Source: Eutypella sp. D-1
Taxonomy: Eukaryota > Ascomycota > Sordariomycetes > Xylariales > Diatrypaceae
Reading direction: 5' to 3'
Length of the DNA: 64,000 nucleotides
NCBI GenBank assembly: GCA_023313575.1
Contig: JAJTTP010000019.1
Coordinates: 372,001-436,000 of the forward strand
The notes beneath the pieces are model-generated. The model was not told where the DNA came from, made no database searches, and saw only the letters and a program-made list of their open reading frames with translations. Positions 1-10,751 of the stretch are shown one piece after another (positions within the stretch are counted from its first letter, which is position 1; each line of letters begins with the position of its first letter). The position numbers were made by a program, and so were the translations under genes.

Positions 1-1644
1 CGCCGGCTTGCGGGACTGCGTGCTGCTCTGGGAGCCGGCGCGGTCGCGGGTCGAGGACGCCGCGGAGGACGGGGCGGGAGGCATCGGTGGGCCGGATTGC
101 TGCTGCTGCTGCTGCTGGAAGTGAGGCCCAGAGAAGGAGGCCGGGCCCGCTGCTTCCGGCGACGACAGGGGCTCGGGGATCTTGCCCGCAGCCTCGCGGT
201 CGAAGGGGCTCTCTGCGTCCTCGTCTGCGGGCGCGCGGGCGGGCGGTTGCGGCAGCGGTTTGTTGTAGTTGGTGGTGATAGTAATGGTATCGTGTAGAGA
301 GGACGAGGCAGGAGACTGCGAACGCGCAGTGCCGCCACTGCTGACCCTCCGTGTTACGGGGGATGTGGAAGTAGTAGATCCGGACCTAGCGCCGGTATCG
401 GCGGCGCCTAGCTCGATCTTGATGAGCTTCCCGTGGCGGGAGCTCGGAGGCGGCGGCTTCTTCCTACCGCCCGGTGTCGTCGATGCGGCCTGCAGGTGCG
501 AGTTCCCAGCCGATGATGAGAGGGGGGATGATGGCAGCGCGGCGCTGCGCCTCCTCTGCTGCCGCTCCTCAGACTCCTCGGGCTCGGAGATTTCGTGGGA
601 TGTTCGTGGCGTCTCGGGTGGGATGGCGTCGAATATGGACTGCCGGGACACAGAGCTCGCATCGGTGTTGCTCGAGCCGTCATGGACAGCGAGAGGAGGC
701 TGCAGTGATGAATGTGAGGGTGCGGCTGTAGCTGTAATTGCTTGGTGCCCGGCAGATGGCAGGGCCGGAGCCGGACTACTGGGACCACCACCACCACCAC
801 CGCCTGCGGGTATGTTGGCATACCCCGTGAGGAGTAGCCGTTTGAAAGAGTTGACGTCGAGCGAGCCCTTGGACGCGTGCCCCCCCAATGTCTCTGCATC
901 CTGCGTCTGTGTAGCCCTAGCCTGCTCCAGGTCTTGTAGTGTTCTAGCGAATGGATTTGCTGGCGGAAGTCCCGGGAGTGGACGTTCTTCAGGGTCCGCG
1001 TCCCTCTCTATGTTGTCGTCTGTGCCGAACGTCTCATTATCGAACGGATCAACGACGTCATCTTCGTTTCCGCGGTCTCGACCCCTCACGTAACTGTCCG
1101 AGCTACTCGTGCTGTCATCGTCGTCTTCCTCGTCGTCATCGTCATCATAGTCGTCCGGGTCAAAACGCCGCACGGGCACGGCGTCCTCGGGGGAGGAAGG
1201 AGGTGGTGACTGGACGCGGACCTTCTTGACGATCTTCCGAGGCTTCGACTGCATGGGTTTATCATCGTGATAGTCTTGGTCCTCACCGCCGCGGGCGAAC
1301 ATCAACCCCCTAGACTCTCTCCTCCTCGCACCCTCGGATCCCTCGGCGGACAGACCGGTGTCGGATCTGAAGGCGGTGTGTGCGGTAGCGGGGAGCCGTG
1401 GAGCAGCCGCAATCGAGGAGGTGAGAGTCGAGGAACTCGAGGCAGCGGAGATCGTCGAAGTTGACATCGCGGGGCTCTCGGGAGGGACGGAAGAGGCGGA
1501 GGGGGGGAATGCGGTATTCTCCTGGTTATCAAAGCCGATACCGAAGTTGCCGCTACCACTGCCACCGCCGCTGCCACCGCCGCTGCCACCGGTGGTATTG
1601 CTCAATTTCCTACGGAAGGGATTGTTGGAATTGAGAGAAGCCAT
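1..1644 (-). CDS. Large disordered protein, N-terminal part (3' end outside window); AIM21-like candidate
   Basis: The frame is open for 548 codons from the ATG at 1644 to the window edge without a stop, so the C-terminus is missing. The start MASLNSNNPFRRK has a good context and a pyrimidine-rich leader. The protein looks intrinsically disordered: a GGS repeat near residues 20-33, an acidic D/E run in the middle, a block reading SLDVNSFKRLLLTG, a run of seven glycines, a serine/threonine-rich ETPRTSHEISE block, a KKPPPPSS proline motif of the kind SH3 domains bind, a KPLPQPPA motif and a run of six glutamines near the edge. The NPFRRK start, FKRLLLTG block and poly-proline motifs remind me of fungal proteins annotated as Aim21 (actin-patch, SH3-binding). 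That is a recollection, not a demonstrated match. No catalytic domain is visible in this part. Confidence 0.7.
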   Translation of the reverse strand, partial: MASLNSNNPFRRKLSNTTGGSGGGSGGGSGSGNFGIGFDNQENTAFPPSASSVPPESPAMSTSTISAASSSSTLTSSIAAAPRLPATAHTAFRSDTGLSAEGSEGARRRESRGLMFARGGEDQDYHDDKPMQSKPRKIVKKVRVQSPPPSSPEDAVPVRRFDPDDYDDDDDEEDDDDSTSSSDSYVRGRDRGNEDDVVDPFDNETFGTDDNIERDADPEERPLPGLPPANPFARTLQDLEQARATQTQDAETLGGHASKGSLDVNSFKRLLLTGYANIPAGGGGGGGPSSPAPALPSAGHQAITATAAPSHSSLQPPLAVHDGSSNTDASSVSRQSIFDAIPPETPRTSHEISEPEESEERQQRRRSAALPSSPLSSSAGNSHLQAASTTPGGRKKPPPPSSRHGKLIKIELGAADTGARSGSTTSTSPVTRRVSSGGTARSQSPASSSLHDTITITTNYNKPLPQPPARAPADEDAESPFDREAAGKIPEPLSSPEAAGPASFSGPHFQQQQQQQSGPPMPPAPSSAASSTRDRAGSQSSTQSRKPA

Positions 1645-4617
1645 TTCTGGCGGAGAAGGGGGGGGGGGAGTAAATCCGGATTTCACATATATAATAGAAG
1701 TTCAAGTCGATTCGATTCACGAAAAAGGAATATAAGAGACACAGACAGGGAACAGACAGGGGGGGGGTAGAAGAAGAAGAAAAGAAAAAAAGAGTGGTCA
1801 ATAATGTTGATCAATCACACTTGGCAATACAAAACAGAGAACTTTTTTAATTTTTATTTTGGAAACAAAAAGGGTTAAGATTTGATGTTATTGGAGATAG
1901 ACGACGACCTTGGGAGCCTTTTGGAAGGATTCCCGGGAAGGTTGTCTGCCTATTAGAGTACCTTCTACCAGGTAGATACGTGTAGATAGATAGATGCATA
2001 CTGAACTGTCTCGGCTACTTGGATACGTCAGGAATGCGGGTGCGGCATATGCGGTACGTACATACATACCTAGGTAGGTACCTAGGTCGGTATGTTAGTG
2101 ATTAGCCCAGGTACTACCGACTAATACCTATTAAGTGGCAGCCTATCAAATCGCAGGCAACCAGCAACACAACACATACGGATCACTATTCATCTGTTAA
2201 AAGATTAGCTATCGAACAAATTTATAATGAAAAACTTAGAATATCCCACATTAAATAATACTTACAATTCATTACTTATGCCTCTGTCTACAAGTGAACA
2301 ATCACGGCATACTCGCCGCGAGTATCCCTTGGGTTGCTTCGAATCCATGTATCCATGTTGATTTCCACCTCTTATGACGAACTCCCGATTAGAAGCTTAT
2401 GGAGGGGTAAATGGACTAAACTGCTGGCCTATCTTATCAGCTTAACCACCTAGGGAGGTAGATAGTTACCTTGGAGCGGGACTAAGGCATTGTGTATAAA
2501 CCCCGATCACCGATATACAACCGACCAATGAGTGCATAGCAAGATCTCCCTATAATACATACGGCCTGCTCGCCCCTACCTACGCTGCAACCACCCCCCC
2601 CTTTCCCCTATTAGTATTTTTTGGACTGTCCACCTCCAATAACGCGAATTACGCTGCCATTCCTTTTCACTGGGATCTCTTGCGGCATACACTGCATAAC
2701 ATCAGATGAACTTGGCTATCTAAGAAAAGGGAACGAGGCAATCGCGCTACCTATCTACTACATACATACACGCACGTACAAGAATCCAGACGCTAGATCT
2801 GGAGACAAGCAAGTTAGTTAGTTATATGAGTAAAAAACCGAAGCAGCGAGATATTTTTTAGTCTCATGTAGCGTAGCTCTCCCGTCCGTCACCTGTGAAA
2901 TGCTACCAAATGCGTCCGTGATCGACACCAAGCTACGGACCGGCCGGAAGACCACCAACCCACCACCACCACCACCACCATCACAACACCAACACCAGCA
3001 ATCTTGGCCGGGCCGATGAGAATCTGCTCACTTTGGGGAAGTGATAAAGAGGGACAATGTGGCAGTGAGCTTTGTAAGTCGGGAAAAGAAAAACAAAGAG
3101 AGAGAGAGAGAAGGGAGGGATTGACTTGGTGTACATATACTTCGTGGACAATCCAAAATCACCCACCTGCCCCTCAGACCATACCTCGCTCGACTCAGAG
3201 GAGCGACGGATATCAATAATGTAAATCAAGTTGAATTGATCTCGTATGACTATAGGATCTCCGCCCCAGGCAGCAAAGGTCCAAGCTCAAATTCCAGTTT
3301 TGATGCCCTCGCTCCTATCCTTCTGTCATTCTTGTCACTTACAAGTTTTGCTTAGGCATAGTTACTTTTTCTACTTCCTAAGACTGCCTACAAAGGTGCT
3401 CACTTCCACTCCCGTCCCCTTACAGTACCGAGTATCTTATCTATCGATAGGAGCTTAAAGTGGAGACTCACGGGTCAAGAGGTGAGGGGCTTAGCTCATA
3501 ACGAACTACTACCTAACTAGTAGGAGCTCCCAAGCTCAAAGCTCAAGGATCAGGCCAGACCAGGCCGGGCCCATCCCATCCCATCCCATAAAAGGCGCCG
3601 CTTCCCGATTAGGTCATTGTAAACAACCTTCGAGCGCGGGAGAAACCTACTTCATAATGCTAATATGTGCAAAATACGCAATTTATACATACATACATAC
3701 AATCTACCTACCTAATCAACCGGGGTGGGGTTGTTGAAGATAAAGGATACGCGTCACGTCGTGTCGTATCGTGTCGTGTCGTCGTTTACACTCACGTTAC
3801 TGCGCCTGCGCCCGCGTACGCATAACATCTGTTACTTACAAAACCCACTGGTCACGATGCGCGATGTCGCGGGAACAAGCGCATAGAAATACAAAATCAA
3901 ATAAGAACAATTCAAACAAACTTCCCCAGTTGCAAGCGCGGATTTTTATAATTACAAAAGTACACAAGGGCAAGGCCGTCTCTTCTTTGTCATAATGTCG
4001 TAAGGAATTGGTGTCCCAGGGCCAGTCGGGGGAGAGGGGGGAGAGGGAGGAGAGTGCAAGATAGACAGAGACAGGTAGGTTTATAGCGAAGGGGGGACAA
4101 GGCTTGAACCATAATCGAAACGTTGCCATAAAAAAAGGAGCCCTAATCTCTCTCGCGTACGCCTTTTCCTCTCTGCATAGGAATAAACATGAAAGCGCGG
4201 AGCGGGGGGCGCGCGCGCCGTCGCCATTGGTGTTGCGGATACATCTGATACTCCCCGAGGTCCCCCCTCCCCCCTTCGGCAAAACATAGATATGTGATCA
4301 GAACCATCCGAACAAAAACCCTTGCTAGTAAAGCGCGCGGTTAAAAAAAAAAAGACAAGACAGATGGATATACACGAGCCCCCCATTGTGCAAACAAGCA
4401 AAATGGCAAAAATAGAAAGGCTCGGCCCTCCCGTCCTCTCTTCACTGTGTAACCCTGGTTGAAATGAGAACCAACCACAACCCCTCCCGAAACGCCGGTT
4501 ATGGAACCATCATACCCTTTCCCGATTGCGCGTAGTACCCGAGACAAAAACAAGACCGACGAAGGTTTGAAAGCCGCTAAATCAACATTCAGAAATTCCC
4601 ACTCTCGAGGGATCCCC
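1645..4617. other. Gene-free stretch between gene 1 and histone H1
   Basis: About 3 kb with no convincing coding frame. It holds the promoter side of the gene ending at 1644 (pyrimidine-rich on the minus strand), an ACCTAGGT palindrome pair at 2068-2087, short simple repeats (CAC-rich near 2955-2990, CATCC repeats near 3570-3590, TACA repeats near 3690, GTGTC repeats near 3757-3782) and the 3' flank of histone H1. No tRNA B-box was seen. Confidence 0.6.
2068..2087. repeat. Double ACCTAGGT palindrome
   Basis: Two ACCTAGGT palindromes flank an AGGT linker. This is the densest copy of a motif that recurs in gaps across the window (also 15202-15213, 39226-39239, 43588-43597 and 51156-51165, plus weaker TACCTACCTAG forms). 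Function unknown. Confidence 0.6.
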
Positions 4618-5754
4618 TTATGCCGCCGTGGCCTCCTTCTTGTCTTCCTTCTTTGTTGCCGCCTTCTTTGCCGGGGCCTTCTTGGTCGTCGTGGCCTTCT
4701 TGGCAGCAGGCGCAGCCTTGGTGGTCTTGGATACCCGGCCGGTCTTGGTCTTGCTGGCAGCGGGCTTATCGGCGGTCTTATAAGAATGTTAGTCGGATCC
4801 TTGTGGTACGGTTAGAAGTGCTAGGGGCATGAACTCACCTCCTTCTTGGTTGCCGTCTTCTTCGGTGCAGCGGCCTTCTTGGGCGCAGCGGCCTTCTTCG
4901 CCGCAGGCTTCTTCTCACCGGCCTCCTTCTTGGTAGCAGTCTTCTTGGGGGCAGCCTTCTTGGTGGCGTCCTTCTTCGCGGCGGCCTTCTTGGGAGCGGC
5001 AGCCTTGTCGGCTTCCTTCTTGGCCTGGGCCTTGCTGGCGTTCTTGTAGTTCTTGGACAGCTTGGTGCCACCCGAAGCACCTGCAATAGGTTAGTACGAT
5101 GGGTCATGTGGCATGAGATGCGATGCGATGCGACATACCCTTGGGCTGCTCGAAGACACCCTTCTCAACACCGGCTCTTATCGCCTTGTTGAAGAGCGAG
5201 TCGAACATGTTGTCGGTGACCGTGATCGAGTTGTTCGCACGGACGTACTTCTTGAGCTGCTGACGGCTAGAAGACAGTTAGCATGGAATGATATGCGACA
5301 ATGCGCCGGCCGGTATGAGACAGCGCGGGCATATGGTGGCAATAAATGACATACCTAGAGCCATTGCGTTCCTTCAACTGTATTGCAAGAAAAGACGCGT
5401 CAGTACATATACTAAATGAAAGGATCGACTTCAAAAGATGGTGTTGAGGGTCCTGTCGGGTAGGTGTCGACCACGTGGGCTAATGGGGAATAACCCCAAC
5501 AATTGACACGCGCCCGACGATGAGACGAGATGACAGGGCGGATAAGATGGAGACGCAATGCAATGCGCCGGAAGTTAGGGGACGGGAATATTTACAGCAA
5601 TGATAGCATCGGTAATCATGTCCTGAAGCCGGTTAGCGATATGAACCAGTGCATGTAATTCCGAAGTGGTCATGATACGAACCTGGTAAGAGGCATGGCT
5701 GCTCTTGGACTTGGTGGTAGTGGTGGTGGTGCCTTCAGCTTTCTTGGGACCCAT
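4618..5754 (-). CDS. hH1: Histone H1 (linker histone)
   Basis: Six exons: 5754-5683, 5622-5596, 5377-5355, 5266-5139, 5080-4839 and 4776-4618. Together they give 216 residues, with introns starting GTTCGT, GTAAAT, GTATGT, GTATGT and GTGAGT and CTAAC-like branch points. The N-terminus is short and threonine-rich. A winged-helix globular domain follows (about residues 20-95; SYQDMITDAIIALKERNGSS, then SRQQLKKYV and an FNKAIRAGVEKGVF block). The C-terminal tail (about 100-216) is almost only K, A, P and T with repeated AAPKKAA and ATKKE units, as expected for chromatin-linker binding. Length and intron richness match fungal H1. Exon 3 is only 23 nt. A TATATAAA element lies about 255 bases upstream of the start. 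The family call is close to certain; the least consensus-like splice site is the first donor. Confidence 0.95.
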
Positions 5755-6009
5755 TTTGTCTGGTGTGGTGGTGTGGTGTAGTGATGAGTTGTTTTTTTGA
5801 TTAACTTGATTGACAACAAGAACTGTGTCGTGTCGTAGATAGTTTGGTATCTAATGAATTGGGAAGATGATAGAATAGTTTTGAATGCCTTTTAAAATGG
5901 AATTCTCGAATGATGTTTTGACGCGTTATTGATCAACTAGAGTGAAGAAGAATCGAGGGAGGGAGGGAGGTGTTTCGGTCGGGGCGCGACGGCCGGAATG
6001 GGGGAGCTG

Positions 6010-6017
6010 TTTATATA
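6010..6017 (-). promoter_or_regulatory. TATA-like box of histone H1
   Basis: TATATAAA on the minus strand, about 255 bases upstream of the H1 start codon, in a G/T-rich promoter. Assigned by position and sequence only. Confidence 0.45.
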
Positions 6018-8458
6018 TCAGGCGGGGGGTTGTGCACAATCAGTAAGGTTTTTTGGTTTTGGTTTTTTGGTCCAAGCTAGGTACTTTTTTTTTCTTCTAA
6101 TTTTCAATTTTTGGGCTTTCTTTGCACTACTAGGCTACTGACTGTATGTACTACCCGAATCAGATCAGCAACCGCAGTGTGGCAGGTCTAGCTAGCGCTA
6201 AATTCAGCAGAACGGGCCCTACAGGGGGGTCCCGAGGGAAGGAGGGCAAGGGGGGTTTGACTGCAGGAAGACGCAGATGGCGGGGAGGAAGCACGCACGC
6301 ACACACGCACGCGGTTCAGTTCAGTCCACGGGTAAGAGAAATGACAGCAGGCAAGCAATCTTGGAAAGCAGGTACGGTAGAATAGGGGACTAGTTAGGTA
6401 TCATTCTAGGGCTTAGAATGGTAAGTGGGACTAGACTTCCCGGAATGTGCCTACATAGGCCTTACATACAGGAGGAGCATTACAGAGGTGGTGCTGCTAA
6501 CTATTTGGGGGGGGGGGGGGGAGAATGAACTAAAATCAATGATTTGTATAAATCCTGGGTACACGATATTTTGCATCACAACCCTTTGGGAATCCCATCC
6601 TTTTTCCCCATGACCTCAACTTCCCCTCCCCCTCTTCAATCTGTCTTTCCTTTATTTTTTTCTTCTTTTTTTTCTCCTCTTCTTCCGCCTCCCCTCCCCT
6701 CTTTCATAAATAACGTTGTATACGATGAGATTATAGAATATGTCCCACCTTCATAGGTACATAGTAGTCCACGGGTAATGCATAACTTTAACCCCTACAG
6801 GCAACAGCCTAACAGGCTAGATACGGGTTGAAACGTCACTTTTTTCCCAGTTCGTTTTAGACCCGACAACTTTAATCTACGATTTAATCTATGATGATCT
6901 AATACATTGAATATGTGATTCGACGTATCCGATAAATTCTCCTTGATGGATGGCACTTGCCGTTTCTCGATGCTCGTGATTCCCATGGTGTCGAGCCAGT
7001 CAGGCTAAGAGACGTGTTAAGCTTTCCTTGGAGGCTCTTTCCTTTGGTATCCGACACGACTGTTTGAGATTGGAGAGAGAGGGGATTGGGGGAGGTGCTG
7101 CCCAGATGCATGCCACTACCAGTACCAGTACCAATACCGCACTACTGGGCACTGCAACAGTCTGCACCTGCAAGTGCTCCAGGCTGCTTCAAGGTTGGTT
7201 GTGCTGCACAACTGGCAGGCTGCCCAGGTGTGCCGTTCGCTGATTTCTCCAAAAGACCCTAAAATAACACACCCCTGTCTATCTAGCAATAGTCTACCTA
7301 CATGTAGCATAATCCGTGTCATCGAATTTTCTGATTGGTCTAAGCTCAACAACACCTCATAGCTCAAGTACCCTCCAGGACTTGGACTCTTCTCACATCC
7401 AAGGCTCCAAGGCTCTATTGTACGCACACACTTACACAAATCTCCTCCTTCGTCTCCTAAGGTTCCCTTCCCCCCCCTTCTCCCACCCAACTCCTCTTCC
7501 GTCCCCCCCGTTTCGCCTCCCCTCTCGTTCCCGACTTCTCTCGTTTTTATCCCGTCTGAATTCTAGATTCCCGTGTAGAAAGTATCAGCTGATCTTGTTT
7601 CCGTCATTCCTGCTTTAAATCAAGTCAGATGGCCGGGGTTGGCGTCTTGAAACTATCGGTCGATCGGTCGGTCGGGTCGGGGCGGTGCTGTCTCGATTAT
7701 TCCCATCTCGAACCTGACTGCTCACACATTTCCTCGATCAATTCCATCTTGACCTCTCCGGTCGCATTCTGATTTCTGCTTTCCCAACCCATGCATCCTT
7801 TTCACATTATCACACTAAACGATTCCTTGCACAGTTGGCTTTTTTCCCGACCCCATATTATCCTCAAGCGATTATGACCAACCCCCAATATCAAGCATTT
7901 TCGGTTAGGTATCATCTCCCACATGGATCGTCACCATGTCCCCCTTTTTTCCTTCCCCTCCAAACCTGAAGCTATCCACATCACATCGTGCATCACTCGA
8001 ATCTTTCCCACCACACCGCCCATTCTTCGTATTTGGGTAATTGATGTGAACAATTTTCAATTGCAATCATTTCTTCAATTATTTGCTTCTGTTAATATTT
8101 TCGTGAGTCTTTTTAACGCGCCTTTTCGTCGCATAAACACCGGAAGGTGGCGGACGAGGGCTGAGTTTTCTAAGTACGCGCGTCGCGTCCTCCGCATGAC
8201 GATGGTCCCCCGGTTTTTACACAAAGCCACTCATCTTCAACTAAGCTGTTAATTGTTTGAAAATGACTTCTCTTTTACTGACTCCTCGGTCCTGGCCATT
8301 CTTTTGAGTCTTCTGGGACTCGATCTGGGGCTTCTTCCAAGCAACCATGTCGGCTGGGTGGTGGCGACTCGAGTGGGCTTTCGTCCACATGCACCCCACC
8401 ATTACTCGCGCTGATCTATGGTTACGATTAAATCGATGTTCTGCCAATCTCAACAACG

Positions 8459-8491
8459 GCACACGGCAAAAAACACTGTTTTACCGTGTGC
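8459..8491. repeat. Inverted repeat (13-bp arms, 7-nt loop)
   Basis: Left arm 8459-8471 pairs with right arm 8479-8491 with one mismatch (C:A), around the loop AACACTG. It lies in a gene-free region. It could be a hairpin in a transcript, a protein-binding palindrome, or chance. Confidence 0.6.
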
Positions 8492-10751
8492 GTAAGTTTC
8501 CTTGTTACCATGCTCCGCAAATGCGGTGTTGCAGACTTGGTCGCATGGCAATTGCGATACCACGCCATAATGTGCCGACCAACTAACCGCCGGCTTTCTC
8601 CGAAGGAACTGTCACGTGTGTGTTCATGAGCAACCTCGCTTTTGTCAACCCGTTGTCCCGTATAAGCAACCAGCGACTAAAGCGAGAGAAATTTCAATAG
8701 CCGCATCGTCTCGATCATATGGGTGCGCTGTCTATTCAACGTTTCCGTGTTCTATTGCTTTGCGCAGGTGAGTTTTCCAGGCCGGTGCCTATTTATGGCC
8801 AGCGCTATGGGTGGTGCCCTCAATGAGCGCTCTTCATGAGCCTGCCTTTCCCGGCCGACCTTCAATCTTCAATCGCAGCCATCCTCGGCAGAAATTTGCT
8901 GGATAGCATCAGAGCCTGGTTGGGTCATGTTGTATCTTTGACGATGATGGACTGCCTGGCCTATGTTTTACCATAGCTATAGGTAAGAGCTATGCTCATA
9001 CACGTCAGCTCTGAAGAACTCAATCAGTCAATTTCAAGACTTGGCATAGCAAGAGACGACTTGCCTAATAAGATCAGTTACACAACCAATTAACCATCGT
9101 ATGGTACTCGCCTTGGTCCTTTCGCCGAATATGGCTCTCGGCGTGTGCTATATTTTGTCTTGCGGGAGTGTGTACATACCTCGTGCGTAATATCAAGAGG
9201 GCAGGTCCACCGAGGCGAACCTCTTATTTGCAGCGGTCCCGAATCCTGGCGGTAATGCTCAACGATGCCATGAATAGGTCATACATCGGCTGCTTCGGAA
9301 AGCCCATATGCAACCGGCGATTCAATGACTCCGGATTAGACGATCGGGTTTTCCGAGGAACTGGCTATACTTGTCTCAGCCCTGAAGCGTCTCCAGAACC
9401 CATATTAGACTTCACAAAAGGTCGATGTCTCTTCGAGCGGCGGGTCTGGGTGGGTGCAAGCTGTACGCTGTTTCTGCGATTCAATGTTGCTCAATCGAGT
9501 CAACAAAACTCGTGTACATCACGTTTCCCTGGATATACCAAACCAGCGCCGCCTGCCCACATCGCATCAGTAACGCCTTGGATGGTCATCCAGGCGATCG
9601 TTTAGTGTACCGTCAATATCGCACGCGCCTCTTCGCAGTTGCCAGCATGGTAGCTGGCGGCTTTTGGGATCTGTTTCGAATCATGACCCAATACAATAGG
9701 CAAATCTGTCTCAATATTCCGTGGTGCTGAGGATCTGCGAACACAAGATCTGGTCGAAGTGGACCGGCCTGACGTGCCGGCAGGCAAGCCTCTGAATCTG
9801 TTGAAGCCTCCGTGCCTACGAAGGTCTTTTTCCGTCGTTTTCAAGGCGCACGCAGGGTGCCTTGCTCATTCTGTGTTTCCACGCAGGCGGGCTATTTAGT
9901 CGGCTAGCCAGTACTAGCAGCAGAGAGTAGGACACATCAGCTGTGCCTCTGATTACGTCAGTCTTGCCTCGATGCTTGGTTAGCCTATGGATGCTCGCCT
10001 TACAGATCGTACATGCCCATATCCAGAGTGCGCCTCTACAGGATGTCGCCAGCTTCCAGGAAGTGCATACGATGAACTTCATCTACGGAGGTAGTGCGTG
10101 TCGAAATGGAGTATTTGACTTGATTGACTTGAAGGTTCAGCTACTCTTGAAGGTGGGAGGAAGATGTCCCTTTTATACACATTGTGACGATGTCTCAGTC
10201 TTGACACTGAACTTCAACAGTGCGAATCGACTAAACTGGAATGCTAAAATCCATTCCATTCATGTTTGACCGACCTATCTTGCTGCTTGTATTTTGAAGC
10301 CCGATGCGATGCGTATAACTGATTATCACCTAAAGTGGGGAACTCGGAGAAACCGTCTGCCAAGGTTTTGTGGTGGTTTGTCAAACAGACGTGTTCGGCT
10401 TTTATTGAAGAAGCGGTTGCGTTATTGTCGCTGTAGTTCCTGATCAGGGACCCGCTTAAATCAAGCGTGGGACGTGCACGGGTAACTGTTCGCGAACGCG
10501 AACCACGATGCACCTAATTCCGTATGTATGCAATGGGGCCCATGGCCATGCATTGGTGTGTAGATAAGGAAGATTCCACTACGATATGAAGGACCACGAA
10601 TCATCTGCAGGTTGATATGCGCGGCACGAGAACCGATTAGGTACGGGGTTACCATGATGCATAGCCGAACAAGTGTCAATTATATAGTATTAAGCGAAAC
10701 AACTTCACGAGTCCAGAAAGATGGCTTTTATGGGGTTTTGCATGCGGCCCT

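Larger units (their letters stand above)
5755..10751. other. 5 kb without a recognisable gene
   Basis: Only short, mutually overlapping open frames with no recognisable family. Seen here: the H1 promoter, a run of 15 G at 6507-6521, long CT-rich stretches at 6600-6720 and 7440-8000 that look like fungal leader or promoter sequence, a 33-nt hairpin at 8459-8491, and low-complexity ACCAGTACCAGT units near 7118-7138. A non-coding RNA or a decayed gene is possible between 7700 and 10300, but nothing in the sequence proves it. Confidence 0.5.

Noticed and set aside
269..1093. Plus-strand open frame of 274 codons
   Set aside because: It lies opposite the continuous 548-codon minus-strand frame, which has a good start, protein-like low-complexity composition and no stop; the plus frame is its shadow.
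8263..8307. 14-codon open frame (MTSLLLTPRSWPFF) as a regulatory upstream peptide
   Set aside because: No main reading frame follows it, and it matches no known attenuator peptide.
9595..9730. CDIDGTLND-like motif on the minus strand, suggesting a HAD phosphatase
   Set aside because: The motif is isolated, with stops close by and no second HAD motif in any frame.
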